DNA of 64,000 bases from Antitrichia curtipendula (Eukaryota; Streptophyta; Bryopsida; Hypnales; Leucodontaceae): the NCBI GenBank assembly GCA_951230915.1, contig OX579634.1:45583570-45647569 (forward strand), read 5' to 3'. This document shows, piece after piece, positions 1 to 11,600 of the stretch (positions are counted from its first letter, which is position 1; every line of letters starts with the position of its first letter). The notes beneath the pieces were generated by a model. It saw nothing but the letters and a program-made list of their open reading frames with translations, did no database searches and was not told where the DNA came from. The position numbers were made by a program, and so were the translations under genes.

Positions 1-665
1 ATTTTCCACTCGTTTTTGAATGTTGGATGATTTTTGGTGTCGGTTCGAGTGGGAGAATTGCTTTGGGTTTGTTTAGGGATTTACTGTCATCTTGTGATCA
101 TTCTGTATTTTCGGTTCCATTGCCTCCGTTTTCGACGTCAATGTGCTATGTGTTGTTGTAAATTTAGGATAAAAGGTCTTGCTTGATAGAGTATTGCCAA
201 TTCGAGAGACTGAATTGGAGGGAAGTGAGTGCGCCTGGATTTTGTAAGACCTGGATTCTGTACCACGTTTTTGATGTCGTACTTAACATTCTTGAATACT
301 GGTGGCAACAATAGAGCGTGTTCATGCCAATTAGAGCAAGTCAAGCAAAATTAAACCAACTTAAAGAAAAATTATAGACATAAGTGCTCACCTGTGAAGA
401 CAACGACTCATTGGTTTGAGGAGTTCTGAGTTCAAGCTGAGTGTATGTTGCAAAACGAATTGTGAGGGATGTTTTTGCTTGCCGATGCAGAGGTGCTTCC
501 AATTCAAGGTGTCAGGGATTTTTTTTTCATTCCATTTCAGAGGGTGCAGGGTGTTCTTGAACATCATGTCATAGACAAATTTGCTATGACCGAATGCCCC
601 TTGAGAAAACCCTGCCTATGCTGCTCCTATCACTAACTCGTCAAATCATGTTGTTTGTGCTTCAG

Positions 666-1307
666 GTGCCGAGAGAGCCCGAAACATAGCGACTACGTTT
701 GGGAGTAGTTTGCAGTGGTGGACAGGCTTAGGCACAATGAGTTGGGACTACGTCACAAACTACTTCTTCTCGCAATCTGCGTCCCGGGGAATAGGAGTTT
801 TCCAGGCCATGGGTCATCTTTCTGACCTTTCGTCCATCGTACAGGAGCTGACCCAGCTTGGATCTGACAATGAGCGCCTGCAGTGGCTGGCCAGAAATTA
901 CTCCAGAGCTTTTGCCGTCGCAAAGTCCGCATTGGGCAACTTACTCTCGATTTTTGACACTGATGTGGGTTTTTGACACCTCCTCATTCTCTCCATACTT
1001 GCTTTCGTTTTTATCTTTCATAGAAAGCTGTTTCTTTTGATATCTCTATGCGACCTTCTTGCGACGCTGCCTAGTCACCTTTGGAGCATCAAAATAAACA
1101 CTGAAGTCATGGTGTGTTGATGTTTTGGAACAGGGTGCAATCCGGAACTGTGTGCTGGCAATTCAACGAGAGGTTTTAGAGGGAGACTTGTTGCGAGACG
1201 TCCTACGCTTGGGTCCAACCGATCTGGAGGCGATTGTCAAGATGGTAAAAGATGTTTTGCAACGGGTCTTTGCTCCGGCTCCGCAAGTGCAGAGAGGAGA
1301 TTTGTAG
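666..1307 (+). CDS. 3' end of an unrecognised plant gene (two last exons)
   Basis: I read two exons, 666-964 and 1134-1307, joined in phase 0 by an intron with a GT donor at 965 and an AG acceptor at 1132-1133. The first exon follows an acceptor at 664-665. Together they encode about 157 residues, ending with a stop at 1305-1307. The upstream part of the gene lies outside the window. The peptide is soluble and partly helical, with Trp-rich LQWWTGLGTMSWDYV near its start and ELTQLGSDNERLQWLA later. The C-terminal exon is rich in Leu, Val and acidic residues and ends APQVQRGDL. I see no transmembrane segment or known catalytic motif and do not recognise the family. Coding character is supported by coherent splice phases and non-repetitive composition. 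It converges on the left UBA1 copy. Confidence 0.55.
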
Positions 1308-2119
1308 GACATTTGATTGGAACTTGTAATTAGATTGAAATCGATGTAAAACCATGCTCATTTGACAAGAACTGTACTTTATTGAAGCCAATGGACGCTA
1401 TTATTTTTGTACTATACTCTTGGCGATGAAAATTCCTAATTTAGAAACGAGAAATTGCAACTTGTAGTGTCCTGGAACATGTGATTTTAGAGTAGGGACA
1501 GTAGTTTAGGACCAGTCCAACACTGGTGTAGACAGTTTTGTAACTCAAAGACACATTTTTGAGGGCCTTTTTGAACTAGAAACATTTTAATATGAATGTG
1601 CGTTATGGATTTGATGGACATGCACACTGTCACACTTGAAGTTGCATTGGATTGATTTTACTGCATTTTGATACTTTAGAATCGTTACAATTGTCATATC
1701 TATAATGGTATGACAGGGTTTTGAAGGAACCCTGAGGAGAATTGGAACTCCTTATGCCAACCTTTCTTGGCACTTGTAAAGGTGAATTCACTTGTAAAGT
1801 GTGGGGTTGATTTTTCTATTGAAGAAGATGCTTGATCCACATTATACCTTGTAATGTATTTTGGGCCCCCCATTTGCATGGTTGAAATTTAGGGTTGGAA
1901 AATGGGAGCATACAGAGTAAGTGAATTTTGGAGTTTGAAAAGTGACTGTAGGTGTGTCCTTTTAGGGATTAAATTCATGATGGAATCTGATTTAAGGGAT
2001 TTTCAACCAGTGAGAATCAAGTGCACAAACTTATCATCAAGGCAAAAGAACAATTTCAAATTTTAAAGCTGCAATAATTTGTATGTTTTGATACATCTTT
2101 ATACATAAGCTTTTATAAT
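1308..2119. other. intergenic, no gene seen
   Basis: This AT-rich sequence follows the stop of the upstream gene and probably includes its 3' untranslated region. I see no coding region, RNA gene or strong repeat in it. Confidence 0.5.
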
Positions 2120-2494
2120 AGTGGTAGTCACGGCATGTTCAAGTGGTGTGTGAACTGTGAACAATGAACTATGGAAAGTGCTTTGAGGGGCCAATGAGAA
2201 GTGACAAATATTGAACAAGCCGTGCCCACCCTTTTTGTTCAAATGTTGAGAATGAACAATGGAGGATGGATAATGGCGAGATGGACGGATGTAATTGAAA
2301 GTTAAGAGAACAAAGGAATAATCATAGCGGAACATTGATTGTTCACTCCCAACATCCACCTCCAGAGGTGGATATTGGGAGTGAACAATCAATGTTCCGC
2401 TATGAATATTCCATCTAAAGCAAGCCAACCTTTCGTTGCCACCACTTCAATGTTCATTGTTCACCATCACGGTGAACATGCCGTGACTACCCCT
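2120..2494. repeat. foldback MITE-like element with terminal inverted repeats
   Basis: The ends at 2120-2141 and 2473-2494 are inverted copies of a 22-bp sequence containing GTAGTCACGGCATGTTCA, with one mismatch. Between them lies a near-perfect hairpin at 2323-2404. Short ORFs inside are by-products of the palindrome. This is the shape of a non-autonomous DNA transposon or foldback element. I could not identify a clean target-site duplication, so the superfamily is open. Confidence 0.55.
2323..2404. repeat. 40-bp-arm near-perfect hairpin
   Basis: The arms 2323-2362 and 2365-2404 are reverse complements with a single mismatch and a 2-nt loop. Transcription would give a long, almost perfect stem. 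It sits inside the foldback element at 2120-2494. Confidence 0.85.
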
Positions 2495-3509
2495 AATGTT
2501 TTGAAACCTCAGGTGAAAATTTTGAGGGTGTAACAAACTCAACATCATCGTCAAGATGTTATGGTTGGATTTTGTAAACTAGGTACCCAAAATGAATTTG
2601 GACAAACCTAAATATGGTTTGAAGATAGATGTGCCATTTACATTAGGCAAGAACATGGTTTACAGAATTGTTTGTAGGTTAGCACTGATTTTACATAACA
2701 TTAATTAGCTAAGTTGATAGCTTCTGAGAATATGAGAAAGAAATTGAGTGATGATTGTTCCCAAGAGTTAAACAATTGAGGCAAAACATTCTCAATGTTA
2801 GCCACTAATTCCCATATTGAACCAATTTTTTCTCTCTATTTCTTACTCAGTATAGAAATTTCATAGATTTTTTCTCCAATATTTTTCAAATGTTTTCAAA
2901 TTGCAACCAGATTTTTTCCCAATTCCACCGGCTAACAATGAACAAACCAGCAGTTCTCCCCGAACATTGGACTGGACCCAAAGACTGAATCTAAGACATC
3001 CCCGAGTCAAAGCGAACATGCTGTCCTAAACCCCCAAACCCCAAAAGGCCAAAGAAGCGAGCAGCTTTGGCTTCAGTATAACTCCAATGGCTCCTTCCCA
3101 AGGGGAATCCAGTGCATTTTCGGTAAGAAGATCCCGAGGAGATACCACATCATCAGTCAAGAACGGAATCTCACGACAGGTATTATTCTCTGGGTGATTT
3201 GGATTAGCATAAATTCTGATTTGGACAGCAAATTTTAGACATCTGAATGGGTGCTTGTCGGGAAGAGTCAAGATCGAGAGAAGATACATATTAAGCGCAT
3301 TTCAGCGAGCACTGTCTCAGATTTAAATAGAAACAAACTGAGATAATAATCCAGTAAAACCTCTCAAAAGTAATGACCTCTCTTAGGTATAATTGATTAC
3401 CCGGTCCCTCTGGTCCAGATACAAAGGTAATTCATGAAATAACCCTCCCTCATGAAAACATAGTCAGCCCAGTCCAGCCCTATTCCCCTGGACAGGATCA
3501 ACTGTACAC
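2495..3509. other. intergenic flank left of the palindrome
   Basis: I see no convincing gene. The open frame on the minus strand at 3026-3289 has no recognisable domain. The stretch 3291-3347 is a diverged inverted counterpart of 45781-45841. The bases 3348-3509 have no counterpart on the right side and look like an insertion there, or a deletion on the right. Confidence 0.45.
3291..3347. repeat. diverged outer homology of the palindrome, left side
   Basis: Read on the minus strand, this segment aligns with 45781-45841 on the plus strand over about 58 positions, roughly four in five identical. It includes TTGTTTCTATTTAAA and GCTCGCTGAAA in both. It lies outside the nearly identical arm, beyond a left-specific stretch of about 160 bp. 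Confidence 0.6.
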
Positions 3510-3605
3510 GACCCCGTACCCAATAAATAAACGAAAAATCGGATCAATTGTGACGTTGCAATTGATCGCAAACAATGGCATACAAAGACATCAGAAACAG
3601 CACAA

Positions 3606-3653
3606 ACAGAGGTATTGCTGCAACAGAGGTATTGCTGCAACAGAGGTATTGCA
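3606..3653. repeat. 17-bp tandem repeat in the UBA1 3' region (left copy)
   Basis: About 2.8 direct copies of ACAGAGGTATTGCTGCA follow each other downstream of the UBA1 stop codon. The same array is at about 45631-45678 in the right arm with no length change seen. Confidence 0.8.
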
Positions 3654-3967
3654 ATTGGACACAGGCTTGCACTTTAGATTGGGCACCGAATGCCACTCAA
3701 GAGGCCGGTATATTCTCTATAGTGAATTGTATGACAGTAACTAGTGCCAGCTCAGACACTCATTCGCCGCCGGCAACAATGGGTTCTATCTATGACATGC
3801 ACCTCGATCGACAACGGACGCCAGGCCAAGCCCAAGCACCGTCAATCAGTCCTCAGGCCGTATACAAGCGGTTCCTACGATGGACAACTATGAACAGCCT
3901 ATTGGGAGCAATGCACAGAAAGGGATTGAAAAATGAAACGAAGAAGGAAAACCAACGAACCGATAGC

Positions 3968-6900
3968 CTACCGGAACTGGATAGACACCAGCGGCACATC
4001 CAGATCTTCCCCTTCATCATCCTCACAGGCAACCACGATGTCGAAATGGCGACGGGTCGGGGGAATATCCACTTTAGCGATGTCCCTCGCCAGGTCCGCC
4101 ACCTTCTTCCCCATGCGCTCGCGGTGCTTCGGGAAGATGTTGTTGTACAATAAAGACTGCCCGCAAGAAATGCTGTACGCAGTCAAACCACGAGCTTCAA
4201 ACCATTCCAACAATTGCTTCAGAGTCAGGTCGCCAGCGATGATCCAACGGTCCCAAATCGACCACTTCAGGTCTTGGTGGGAGAACGACTTCGGAGGGAC
4301 AGGCTCGGCCATGGAAAAGAGCGGGAGCGCCAAATTCGCGAACGTGTTCCGGTAACGTTCCACAGGGTGACCCAAGATCGCCTTGTACAGCTCCAAGCAC
4401 ACCAGGCCCGTGGCCATCGCAGTCGTCGTCGCGATCGCAGGAATGATGCGACCGGCGATAAACTTCGCCTTCAGCTTGTCCACCTCGGGGACGCTGTAGT
4501 TCCGGGCACGCATGTTCGCCAGACCGGCGATCAGGTCCATGTGGAAGTTCGTGTCGTCATCCTTCTCGAACGTCACAGGATTCATCTTGAAACCGGCAGG
4601 CAGCTTCTTCACGCCCTCCTCCAGAGTGCTGATCAAAAGCTCGATCTGGGAATCGTCGTCCATGGCGGAAGGGTTCAGAGTCGTCGCCTTCTCATCGGTC
4701 ACGATCTTCACGCCTTGCTTCGGAGCGAACTCGGGTAACTTCACGCGGTCCACGGCTTCCGCCATCTTCTTCGCGTCATAAGCCCAAGCGGGAACCGAGA
4801 TGCCGTAAGTGGTGGCGCGCAAAATAGCGGCCGAAGCCACGAACGACAGGTAGGAAGGGTCCGACGACGTGAACTGCAGAGGCTTAGGGAAACGCTTGGG
4901 AGCGGACCAAAACGGCAAACCGCTGCTCGTCGTAGCATCCTCCGGGAACGTGAATGTGAGTTGCTTCACTCGGTTCGCAAAATAGTCTTCAAAGCGAGCG
5001 CGGGCCCACGTAATGCATTCGTCAATCGTCGTGCAACGCTCCGTCACCAAACACTCCACCACGCGCTCCAAAAGCTCACGGGCTTGAGCATCGCCGGCGT
5101 TCTTCATCGAGCTCTTGTACTCCTCAGGTTTCGACAGGAACGCATTGGCCTCCGCCGGAGTCTTTTCCAGCAAACCTTCGAACTCGGAACGAGCCCAAGT
5201 CAGACAGTGGTCGATGTTGTGAGGAAACGAATGCACGGTGCACATCGGCGCCTGCTTCTCAGGAGGGTCACGGGAAGCGCCGTAATTCTCGGTCAGATTC
5301 GGAATCACCACCTGCGTGTTGCACTTCGTGCCCAAAGTCCCAGACTCCAGCAAAGGCTTCTGGAAGTACACACACCGAGAATCGATGTACAGACGCGCGT
5401 TCACGTTGTCCAAAGCATTCACGATCAAGTCCAGGCCTTCCCAAAACGTGTCGTCGAACACGTTCTCCGTGTTCGGACTCACGCGATTCTGCAACGCCAC
5501 GGCACGAAAGGAAGGGTTGAGAGCTGCAGCGGCCGACGACGCCACCGTCGACTTCGCTTGACCGATGTTCCAGTCGCGGAAAAGAAACTGGCGGCTCAGG
5601 TTGCTCTTCTCGATCACGTCATCATCCGTCACCGTCAGGCTGCCTTTCGGACCACAAGCAACACCCATCAGCGCCAGGTTCTTCAGAAACTCGCAACCCA
5701 GCGCACCGGCACCCACCAGAAAAAGCTTCGACTCCTCCAGCTTCTGCTGCAACTTCGAACCAAACACGGCGATCTGCGCATCGTAACGACAATTCAAAGG
5801 CTTCACGTCCTCGGGAGTCAGGGGCTCCAACGGCAGAGACTCCACGGAGTCGAAGTAGAAGAACTGGAACAGAGGGTGAAACTTGCCGGAGCAAGCTTTC
5901 ACCACCTCCTGACCCACGATGCCGCCGAACATCGCAGCCATCGGACTCAACACCGAGCGAGAACCGCTGCCCAAAAGCTTCACCACACTCTCGTCGATCG
6001 GGTCCAGCTTCTGGTCGATCGGCATACCCTCGTTGATGCGCTGGGCAATCTCCACCAAGCGGGTGCCATCCGAGTCCGACGCAGGCGCAGGAAAACGACC
6101 ACTCTCCGCACGGAACGCATCCAAAGCCTGGAACGCCACATGCAGCAACGGAGGACGATCGAACTTCGCGAAGTCGCTCAGCAGAAACTCACCGGGACTC
6201 TCCAACGCCTCACGCAGAGGCTGGAACTTCAGCACCTTCGGAAGCTTCACCTGGGTCACAATGCCGCCCTTCTCGTAAGAACCATAACCACTCGTGTCTT
6301 CCTCCAACAGAAAAGAATACGGACGCGTCCCCTTCACACGACGCGGCTTCCCGTCGTTCAGCTCAGGCATCCCATGCACTTCGGAGAACACAACCAGGTC
6401 ACCGTCCTGCAACTCCAAACGCTCGTCGTCCACGCAAGTCACCAGCGCGGGATTGTCGTTACTGATGGACGCGATAATCCCCGTGTGGGGCTCCTCGCCA
6501 TCCACATCCACCACGGTAAAGGAAGGACCGAAGTCGCAGAACACGGAACCGAACACGCCGCGGATGTCCGCCTTGATGAAAGCAATCGCAGGAGACTGAC
6601 GGTGGCAGAAATCGTCGATCTCCACGGCCTTCTCCGAAGACAGGTCCGTGAAAACCACCACCTGATGGGCGGACAGCAACTCCTCCGTCACCTCGCCTGT
6701 GCTGGTCGTCACCACCACCGCGGTGTTCAACTCCTTCAGCTTCTCCGCGCACGCCAACGCACGATTCTTACCGACGTCGGACTCCGTCAGATAGAATTGC
6801 GCGGACAGGTCCCACAGCTCCACGCTGCCGCTGTCGTGCAAAGTAACGGACTTCACGCCGGCCAAAATCACGTTCTTCGCCACCTCCACGCCCAGGCCCT

Positions 6901-7165
6901 GCAGACCGGAGACCAGCACGTGAGCGCCGAACAGGCGACGCATGGTCTCCCGACCGTACACGGCCAGCTGCCGGCTGTGGAGATCCTCGTCGATCTCGAC
7001 CTCCATGGGGCCGCCGCTCTTGGCCGGCGCCATCACGATGGAGTGCTGAGCCTTGTCCACGCCCACCACGCTCCCGCTCGGGGAGGACTCCACGCGCTGG
7101 TTCTTCTTCAAGCTCAAGTCGCTCCCCAACTCTGCCTCCCCAACGCCTCTCTTTTTAGGCAGCAT
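3968..7165 (-). CDS. UBA1: ubiquitin-activating enzyme E1 (left copy)
   Basis: The product activates ubiquitin with ATP, forms a thioester on its catalytic cysteine and hands ubiquitin to E2 enzymes in cytosol and nucleus. The single-exon frame gives 1065 residues from the ATG at 7163-7165. That start is chosen because MLPKKR matches the usual plant N-terminus; the open frame runs 34 codons further upstream without a conserved start. Visible parts are the first (inactive) adenylation half from about residue 57, the active nucleotide site [14 protein letters not shown] at 483-496 with [14 protein letters not shown] at 514-527, the catalytic Cys642 in PMCTVHSFP, and a C-terminal ubiquitin-fold domain from about 960. 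Length is normal for the family. The coding region is intronless and GC-rich in an AT-rich setting. The protein is identical to the right copy; three substitutions are synonymous. Transcription runs outward, toward the left flank. Confidence 0.97.
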   Translation of the reverse strand: MLPKKRGVGEAELGSDLSLKKNQRVESSPSGSVVGVDKAQHSIVMAPAKSGGPMEVEIDEDLHSRQLAVYGRETMRRLFGAHVLVSGLQGLGVEVAKNVILAGVKSVTLHDSGSVELWDLSAQFYLTESDVGKNRALACAEKLKELNTAVVVTTSTGEVTEELLSAHQVVVFTDLSSEKAVEIDDFCHRQSPAIAFIKADIRGVFGSVFCDFGPSFTVVDVDGEEPHTGIIASISNDNPALVTCVDDERLELQDGDLVVFSEVHGMPELNDGKPRRVKGTRPYSFLLEEDTSGYGSYEKGGIVTQVKLPKVLKFQPLREALESPGEFLLSDFAKFDRPPLLHVAFQALDAFRAESGRFPAPASDSDGTRLVEIAQRINEGMPIDQKLDPIDESVVKLLGSGSRSVLSPMAAMFGGIVGQEVVKACSGKFHPLFQFFYFDSVESLPLEPLTPEDVKPLNCRYDAQIAVFGSKLQQKLEESKLFLVGAGALGCEFLKNLALMGVACGPKGSLTVTDDDVIEKSNLSRQFLFRDWNIGQAKSTVASSAAAALNPSFRAVALQNRVSPNTENVFDDTFWEGLDLIVNALDNVNARLYIDSRCVYFQKPLLESGTLGTKCNTQVVIPNLTENYGASRDPPEKQAPMCTVHSFPHNIDHCLTWARSEFEGLLEKTPAEANAFLSKPEEYKSSMKNAGDAQARELLERVVECLVTERCTTIDECITWARARFEDYFANRVKQLTFTFPEDATTSSGLPFWSAPKRFPKPLQFTSSDPSYLSFVASAAILRATTYGISVPAWAYDAKKMAEAVDRVKLPEFAPKQGVKIVTDEKATTLNPSAMDDDSQIELLISTLEEGVKKLPAGFKMNPVTFEKDDDTNFHMDLIAGLANMRARNYSVPEVDKLKAKFIAGRIIPAIATTTAMATGLVCLELYKAILGHPVERYRNTFANLALPLFSMAEPVPPKSFSHQDLKWSIWDRWIIAGDLTLKQLLEWFEARGLTAYSISCGQSLLYNNIFPKHRERMGKKVADLARDIAKVDIPPTRRHFDIVVACEDDEGEDLDVPLVSIQFR

Positions 7166-7223
7166 GTAGCAAGACGGCGGAGGAGACCACGCCTTCTCCT
7201 GGTGGTTCGACGCTCTGACGCAT
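7155..7223 (-). promoter_or_regulatory. upstream ORF overlapping the UBA1 start (left copy)
   Basis: An ATG at 7221-7223 opens a 22-codon frame ([20 protein letters not shown] followed by two alanines) that ends at 7155-7157, a few bases inside the UBA1 coding region and out of frame with it. If the leader is transcribed as inferred, ribosomes starting here would bypass the main start. This suggests translational damping of E1 synthesis. It is an inference from position only. Confidence 0.4.
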
Positions 7224-7315
7224 GCCGCGATCCCAACGGCAAGCAAGCGCAGGGGCCTTTCCGACACGGGTCAAACCCTCACCACCATCGACACTCCGCT
7301 TCCGAATCCCAAACC

Positions 7316-7799
7316 CTGCACCCACAGATCATTGCACGACAAAGATTCAACGCAAAGCAACAAGTGCATGGCAAGGGGGATCGAAGGCGTCCAGAGGGCC
7401 CGGGAACATGGAAACCGGTAAACCAGAAATCAAACTCACACGACATGCAAATCTCCGAGGGGCACGGCAGCAAAAACACGGGAATCAAAATCACCACGGC
7501 CTGCACCACGAACCGAACCACGAAGCAGGCCACCACCACACAGGCACGAGACTCCACGAAGAAGAAAACGTCAAAATTAGGGTTCCACAAACCCCGTTTC
7601 CAAATTCCAGCAACCCGCTCCGTCCATCAAATCAAACCGCACAATTCGAACACGGAAACATCACACAGACGTCAAACAGAAGCAATCACGAATGATCACA
7701 CACAGACGATCCAAACGCCACAAGGAATCCGATTGCCCTCATATTTTGATAGCGCACTAAAAGAAATAGAATTCAACCACGACGGAAGCAGGGGCATAC
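7316..7799 (-). other. probable 5'-UTR intron of UBA1 (left copy)
   Basis: On the minus strand a CCAG/GTATGC donor and a GTGCAG/GGTTTG acceptor bound about 484 nt between the promoter and the start codon. Leader introns are common in plant ubiquitin-pathway genes. The substitution at 7375 (G here, A in the right copy when compared on the same strand) falls inside it. Confidence 0.5.
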
Positions 7800-8017
7800 C
7801 TGGTGACGACGATCGAAAGCTCCGCAGTCGCAACCAAAATTGGAGCCTTGGTGCGCTCGCTTCGCTCGCTCGCTCGCTCGCTCGTAGTGAAGAGAAGCGT
7901 CACTTGGCAAAATGAAAACGCACTTGCTCCTGCCTAGAAGGTAACGTTTTGATTTGTCTGGAAACCTACTGTAGTGATAGTGAACCCTAATTTGGGGACC
8001 CAGTAAGTTAGTCACAC

Positions 8018-8059
8018 TATTTATACCGGAGCTCCCTGGCCAAGCTCTCCAGAAGCTTC
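8018..8059 (-). promoter_or_regulatory. UBA1 core promoter with TATA box and heat-shock-like element (left copy)
   Basis: On the minus strand TATAAATA lies at 8018-8025. Just upstream, at 8044-8059, is GAAGCTTCTGGAGAGC, which fits three alternating heat-shock units (GAA-TTC-GAG spaced by two bases). The expected transcription start is about 30 bp downstream of the TATA box, just before a GAGC tandem run in the leader. Confidence 0.55.
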
Positions 8060-8616
8060 CGCTTGCAATTTCGTCAGCACTTGGTGAGTGGATGGAGAAG
8101 AAGCGCATTCTCTGTAAGGTGAATTGCGAACGCACACAGCTCCAGCTTGGCCGACACGTATTTCGAATTTCCTTGGAAAGGGCGAATTTCTGGGGGATGT
8201 CCTGTGCAAGGCAGAAACAGGGTTAAGTAAGGGTCGCCTCATTCCACAAGGCAACAAATATTTTTCTGATCATTTGAGTGGAATCTACAGTGACTTTGGT
8301 ACTTACAAAAATGGCCATAGCTATTTTAGGAATTAAAAATTCTCAAGAAAATTTGGACATGTTGAGGTGCACGTAACACACTTGCATAGATTGATTTTTT
8401 GAAACTTTCAAAGCAATCTAGTTTCACAAATAAGTTTGGCCAAAAATTGTTTTAAGAATTTTGGAAATTTAATTTATGCAAGTTTGTCACTTATACCGTA
8501 GCATGCCTAAATTTTGGATGAAAAAATCTACTTTCTCAATCACATGTTGTAATTTTTGAATTATACAAAAACTTATGAGAGCCTCTGTATCATTAAACTT
8601 TAGTTGCAAGGTGGTG

Positions 8617-8618
<2 letters not shown>

Positions 8619-8642
<24 letters not shown>
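8619..8642. repeat. AT dinucleotide microsatellite, short allele
   Basis: This is a run of twelve AT units. The paired locus in the right arm (40601-40662) has 31 TA units, 38 bp longer. It is the largest length difference seen between the arms. Confidence 0.95.
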
Positions 8643-8647
<5 letters not shown>

Positions 8648-11600
8648 ATGTCTTAAGGGACGTTCTCATCTAGAGGTATGTAGTTTTGTTTTTAATTTGT
8701 AGAAGTAAACATTGTTGCTCTTAGGTCCGAGAAAGACTGGCTTTGGTCTGGAAAAGGAGCTATCGTGATTTACGGAAGTTCTGTAACCCCGTGGCGTTTA
8801 CACCATGGATATTACAAAAAAATTAATTTTGTAAAAAAATTGCTACGTAGGCAAAGAACATGATGGTTTGAGGGGAGGGGGGTCACACCACAAGTCACTT
8901 TTAGGTAAAACTGAGCTTCACGCCCCCTCCCCCCTCTCTAGATTTTAGTATCACGACGGTCACTTCCTCTAGTGTCTAAGTTGTGCCCAATGTCATCATC
9001 GTCTCTCACCCTTTTTCTCCATTGGTGCTTTAGACTTTCCTTGTAATTGCTTTTGCTTCCTCTAATTACTACGCTTGCCACAACATGGACTTCGTTGCAG
9101 CACTTTCAGCACATTTGCTTGCTTAAATCCGAGTGCACACTATGGAAACACACGGAAGGAATACACTTTCCTTCAAAGTTCTTTGCCATTCTTGAGATCA
9201 TCACTTGAGAAAACCATTGTTTATAGTTTTATTTTAGGAAACATCTAATTGCATTTAGTTAGAAAAAATGAGTGTCAACTATGATGTCACCTAAAATCCA
9301 TTGCATGTAAATGTTTTTCAAAATGGATCAAATTTTACATAACATAGCATGATATCACTTTGTTTGAAGAAAAGATGGGCAAACATGTGCTATTTGAGTT
9401 GTGAAGACACACCTTTTTCTATATCCTTGACATTAGCATGTGGATGTTCAATTAAAAGAGATTGGATTTCTGTGCCATTGGAGCAATGAGGATGTGACAA
9501 TATACATGGCAGCATTAGTGCTGATGTGGATCCCAAAGAATCTGACGTGGCTTTTATATAGAGCAAGTTCAGTGTTTGGTTGTTGTTGCCATAGTTGTTT
9601 TCAATGACCTCCTTTTTAACCGGAAGGAATTATGAGGAAAAAAAGTATTGACATTTATGTTGAGGGAAAACTCTTGTGTAATGACTTCTAATGAATTTGA
9701 ATGTCTGTTGCACGTATTCAAATATGTGACTGCTTTTTTTTTTGATATTGCATGATGTAATTGTGGACCGGATATGTCATGTGCAAATTCAAGTGCCCTT
9801 GTTAGTGCTTCCATTAGCAAATAGAAGGATGTCTACATCTATTGTTTTATACTAGAGTACAGTTGACAAGGAAGATTGCATGGAACTTTGTCAATGCCAC
9901 TACTAACATGTTTCATAACAATTGTTTTTTTACATAATGGATTGCTAGACCTGTCTGACATGTTAAAGGTTTTGGATTCACTAAATTGTCATGATTAGTT
10001 AGACATTAAAATGACAACCTCAACAATTTTGCTTGTCGCAGCAATGACAATTTGTAGAGGTCATTGAACATGCATTGTAAGGTTCTTTGATGTCCACAAT
10101 TTTTTCTAGTTTGATAGGTTGCTTAACCAAAGATGTTGAAGAATGTGACAAGAAGAACATGCATGTGTATAGAATAGTTGGAGGACTTCACAGAAGTCAT
10201 GTTGTAGATGTTGTCAAGCAATCAAGACTTGAGTCATTTGGAACATATTGAATATCTAATGGGACTGTCCACCTAAATTGTGGAACACATTCCCTTGTAC
10301 AAAATTGAGTTTTTTTTTGTCATCCTACTTTGTCTAGTATATCTGACATTGCTTCATTGAATGTCCAAGGCGTCCTAGAACATGTTTTATAGTCACCGAC
10401 TTCCTATCCACATGCCAAGAAGAAGAGGTTACATTCATGACTATGGATATTGTAGCACATGATCATTGAACTAGACGTGTAGGAGCACACTTGAAAACAA
10501 GCTTTAAAAACGGAAAATTGTGTGGGGACTACTATGGCTAAAAGAATGCAAGTGACAAGGAGCACTTGAAATGACATGTACCATTTAGTTTGAACATGCA
10601 TTATACAACACTGGAAATCAACTAGTGCACAACAGCAAGGGCTATATTAATGAAATCTTCTTGCAATAATGGGTTTATTGCCGCCTGTCATGTATGCCAA
10701 TACTGTACACTAAAACTACCTTATCTACAAATAAATTGTCCTTTACGTAGTGGTCCTAAGTACATGTATATGTCCATCACACTACAAAAAAGAAAAAAAA
10801 GAAATGACAAAGTCTTTATCTGCCACTTTCAGTGTCTATGCGCATGCACTGAAGCTAGTGTCCTACTAGCCCAAGCATTTTTGTGTCTTCCATTGAAGTG
10901 GTTTTCATGTAGAATTAGTTGAACATAAGCAGTTAAACCTGGTTCAAAAAGTATGACACATCTAATTTGCGTAGGCATATGGTTCAAAATATAGAAAGTC
11001 CCCCTCGCATGCAAACAATTATGTGTTAGATAATGACCCAAAGCCTAGTCTTCCATGTCTCCACATCATCATAGACAATTGTAGCATTGCTTTGCATTAC
11101 GTAAGTTCTTTTGTAATACATGAATACATTCCAATGTCATGCCCACTTCCATTGATGCAAGAGACATGATACAAAAGAGTGACTCACCACTATACACTCA
11201 TATGTTGCTCACTTCTTGCGAGTAGCTTCACTTTTCTTTGAGATTACCAACTGGACCAAGAAGAAGAAATTAGCACATACTAATGTTGTGGACAATGTCC
11301 TCTACATTGGTTCAGCAACTAACTTGAGCTTCACATTCCTATTGCATACAAGTTACTATACTAGCCAATAAAAAATCCTTCAATCATGTCTACTAATTAA
11401 AAGAGTGCAACCAAATGAGCTTCCTTTTATACCTTGGATAAAGCTACCACTGCTTTTGGTAGACCAACTCTATTTGCTATATTTAATTTACTAGACTTGG
11501 AAAGTTTATTGCTTTTGGAAGCATTACTGGCTATAATTGCTTTGATTGGATGCCGAGCGTGCACATCCATGTCCCCAGTGAAATCAGTGTCCTTTTTCTG

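Noticed and set aside
4961..7915. A 984-codon open frame antisense to UBA1 (and a 976-codon one at 41393-44323)
   Set aside because: It is the shadow of the GC-rich UBA1 reading frame. Differences between the arms are synonymous for UBA1 but change the antisense protein, and its His/Arg/Gln-rich composition is not that of a real protein.
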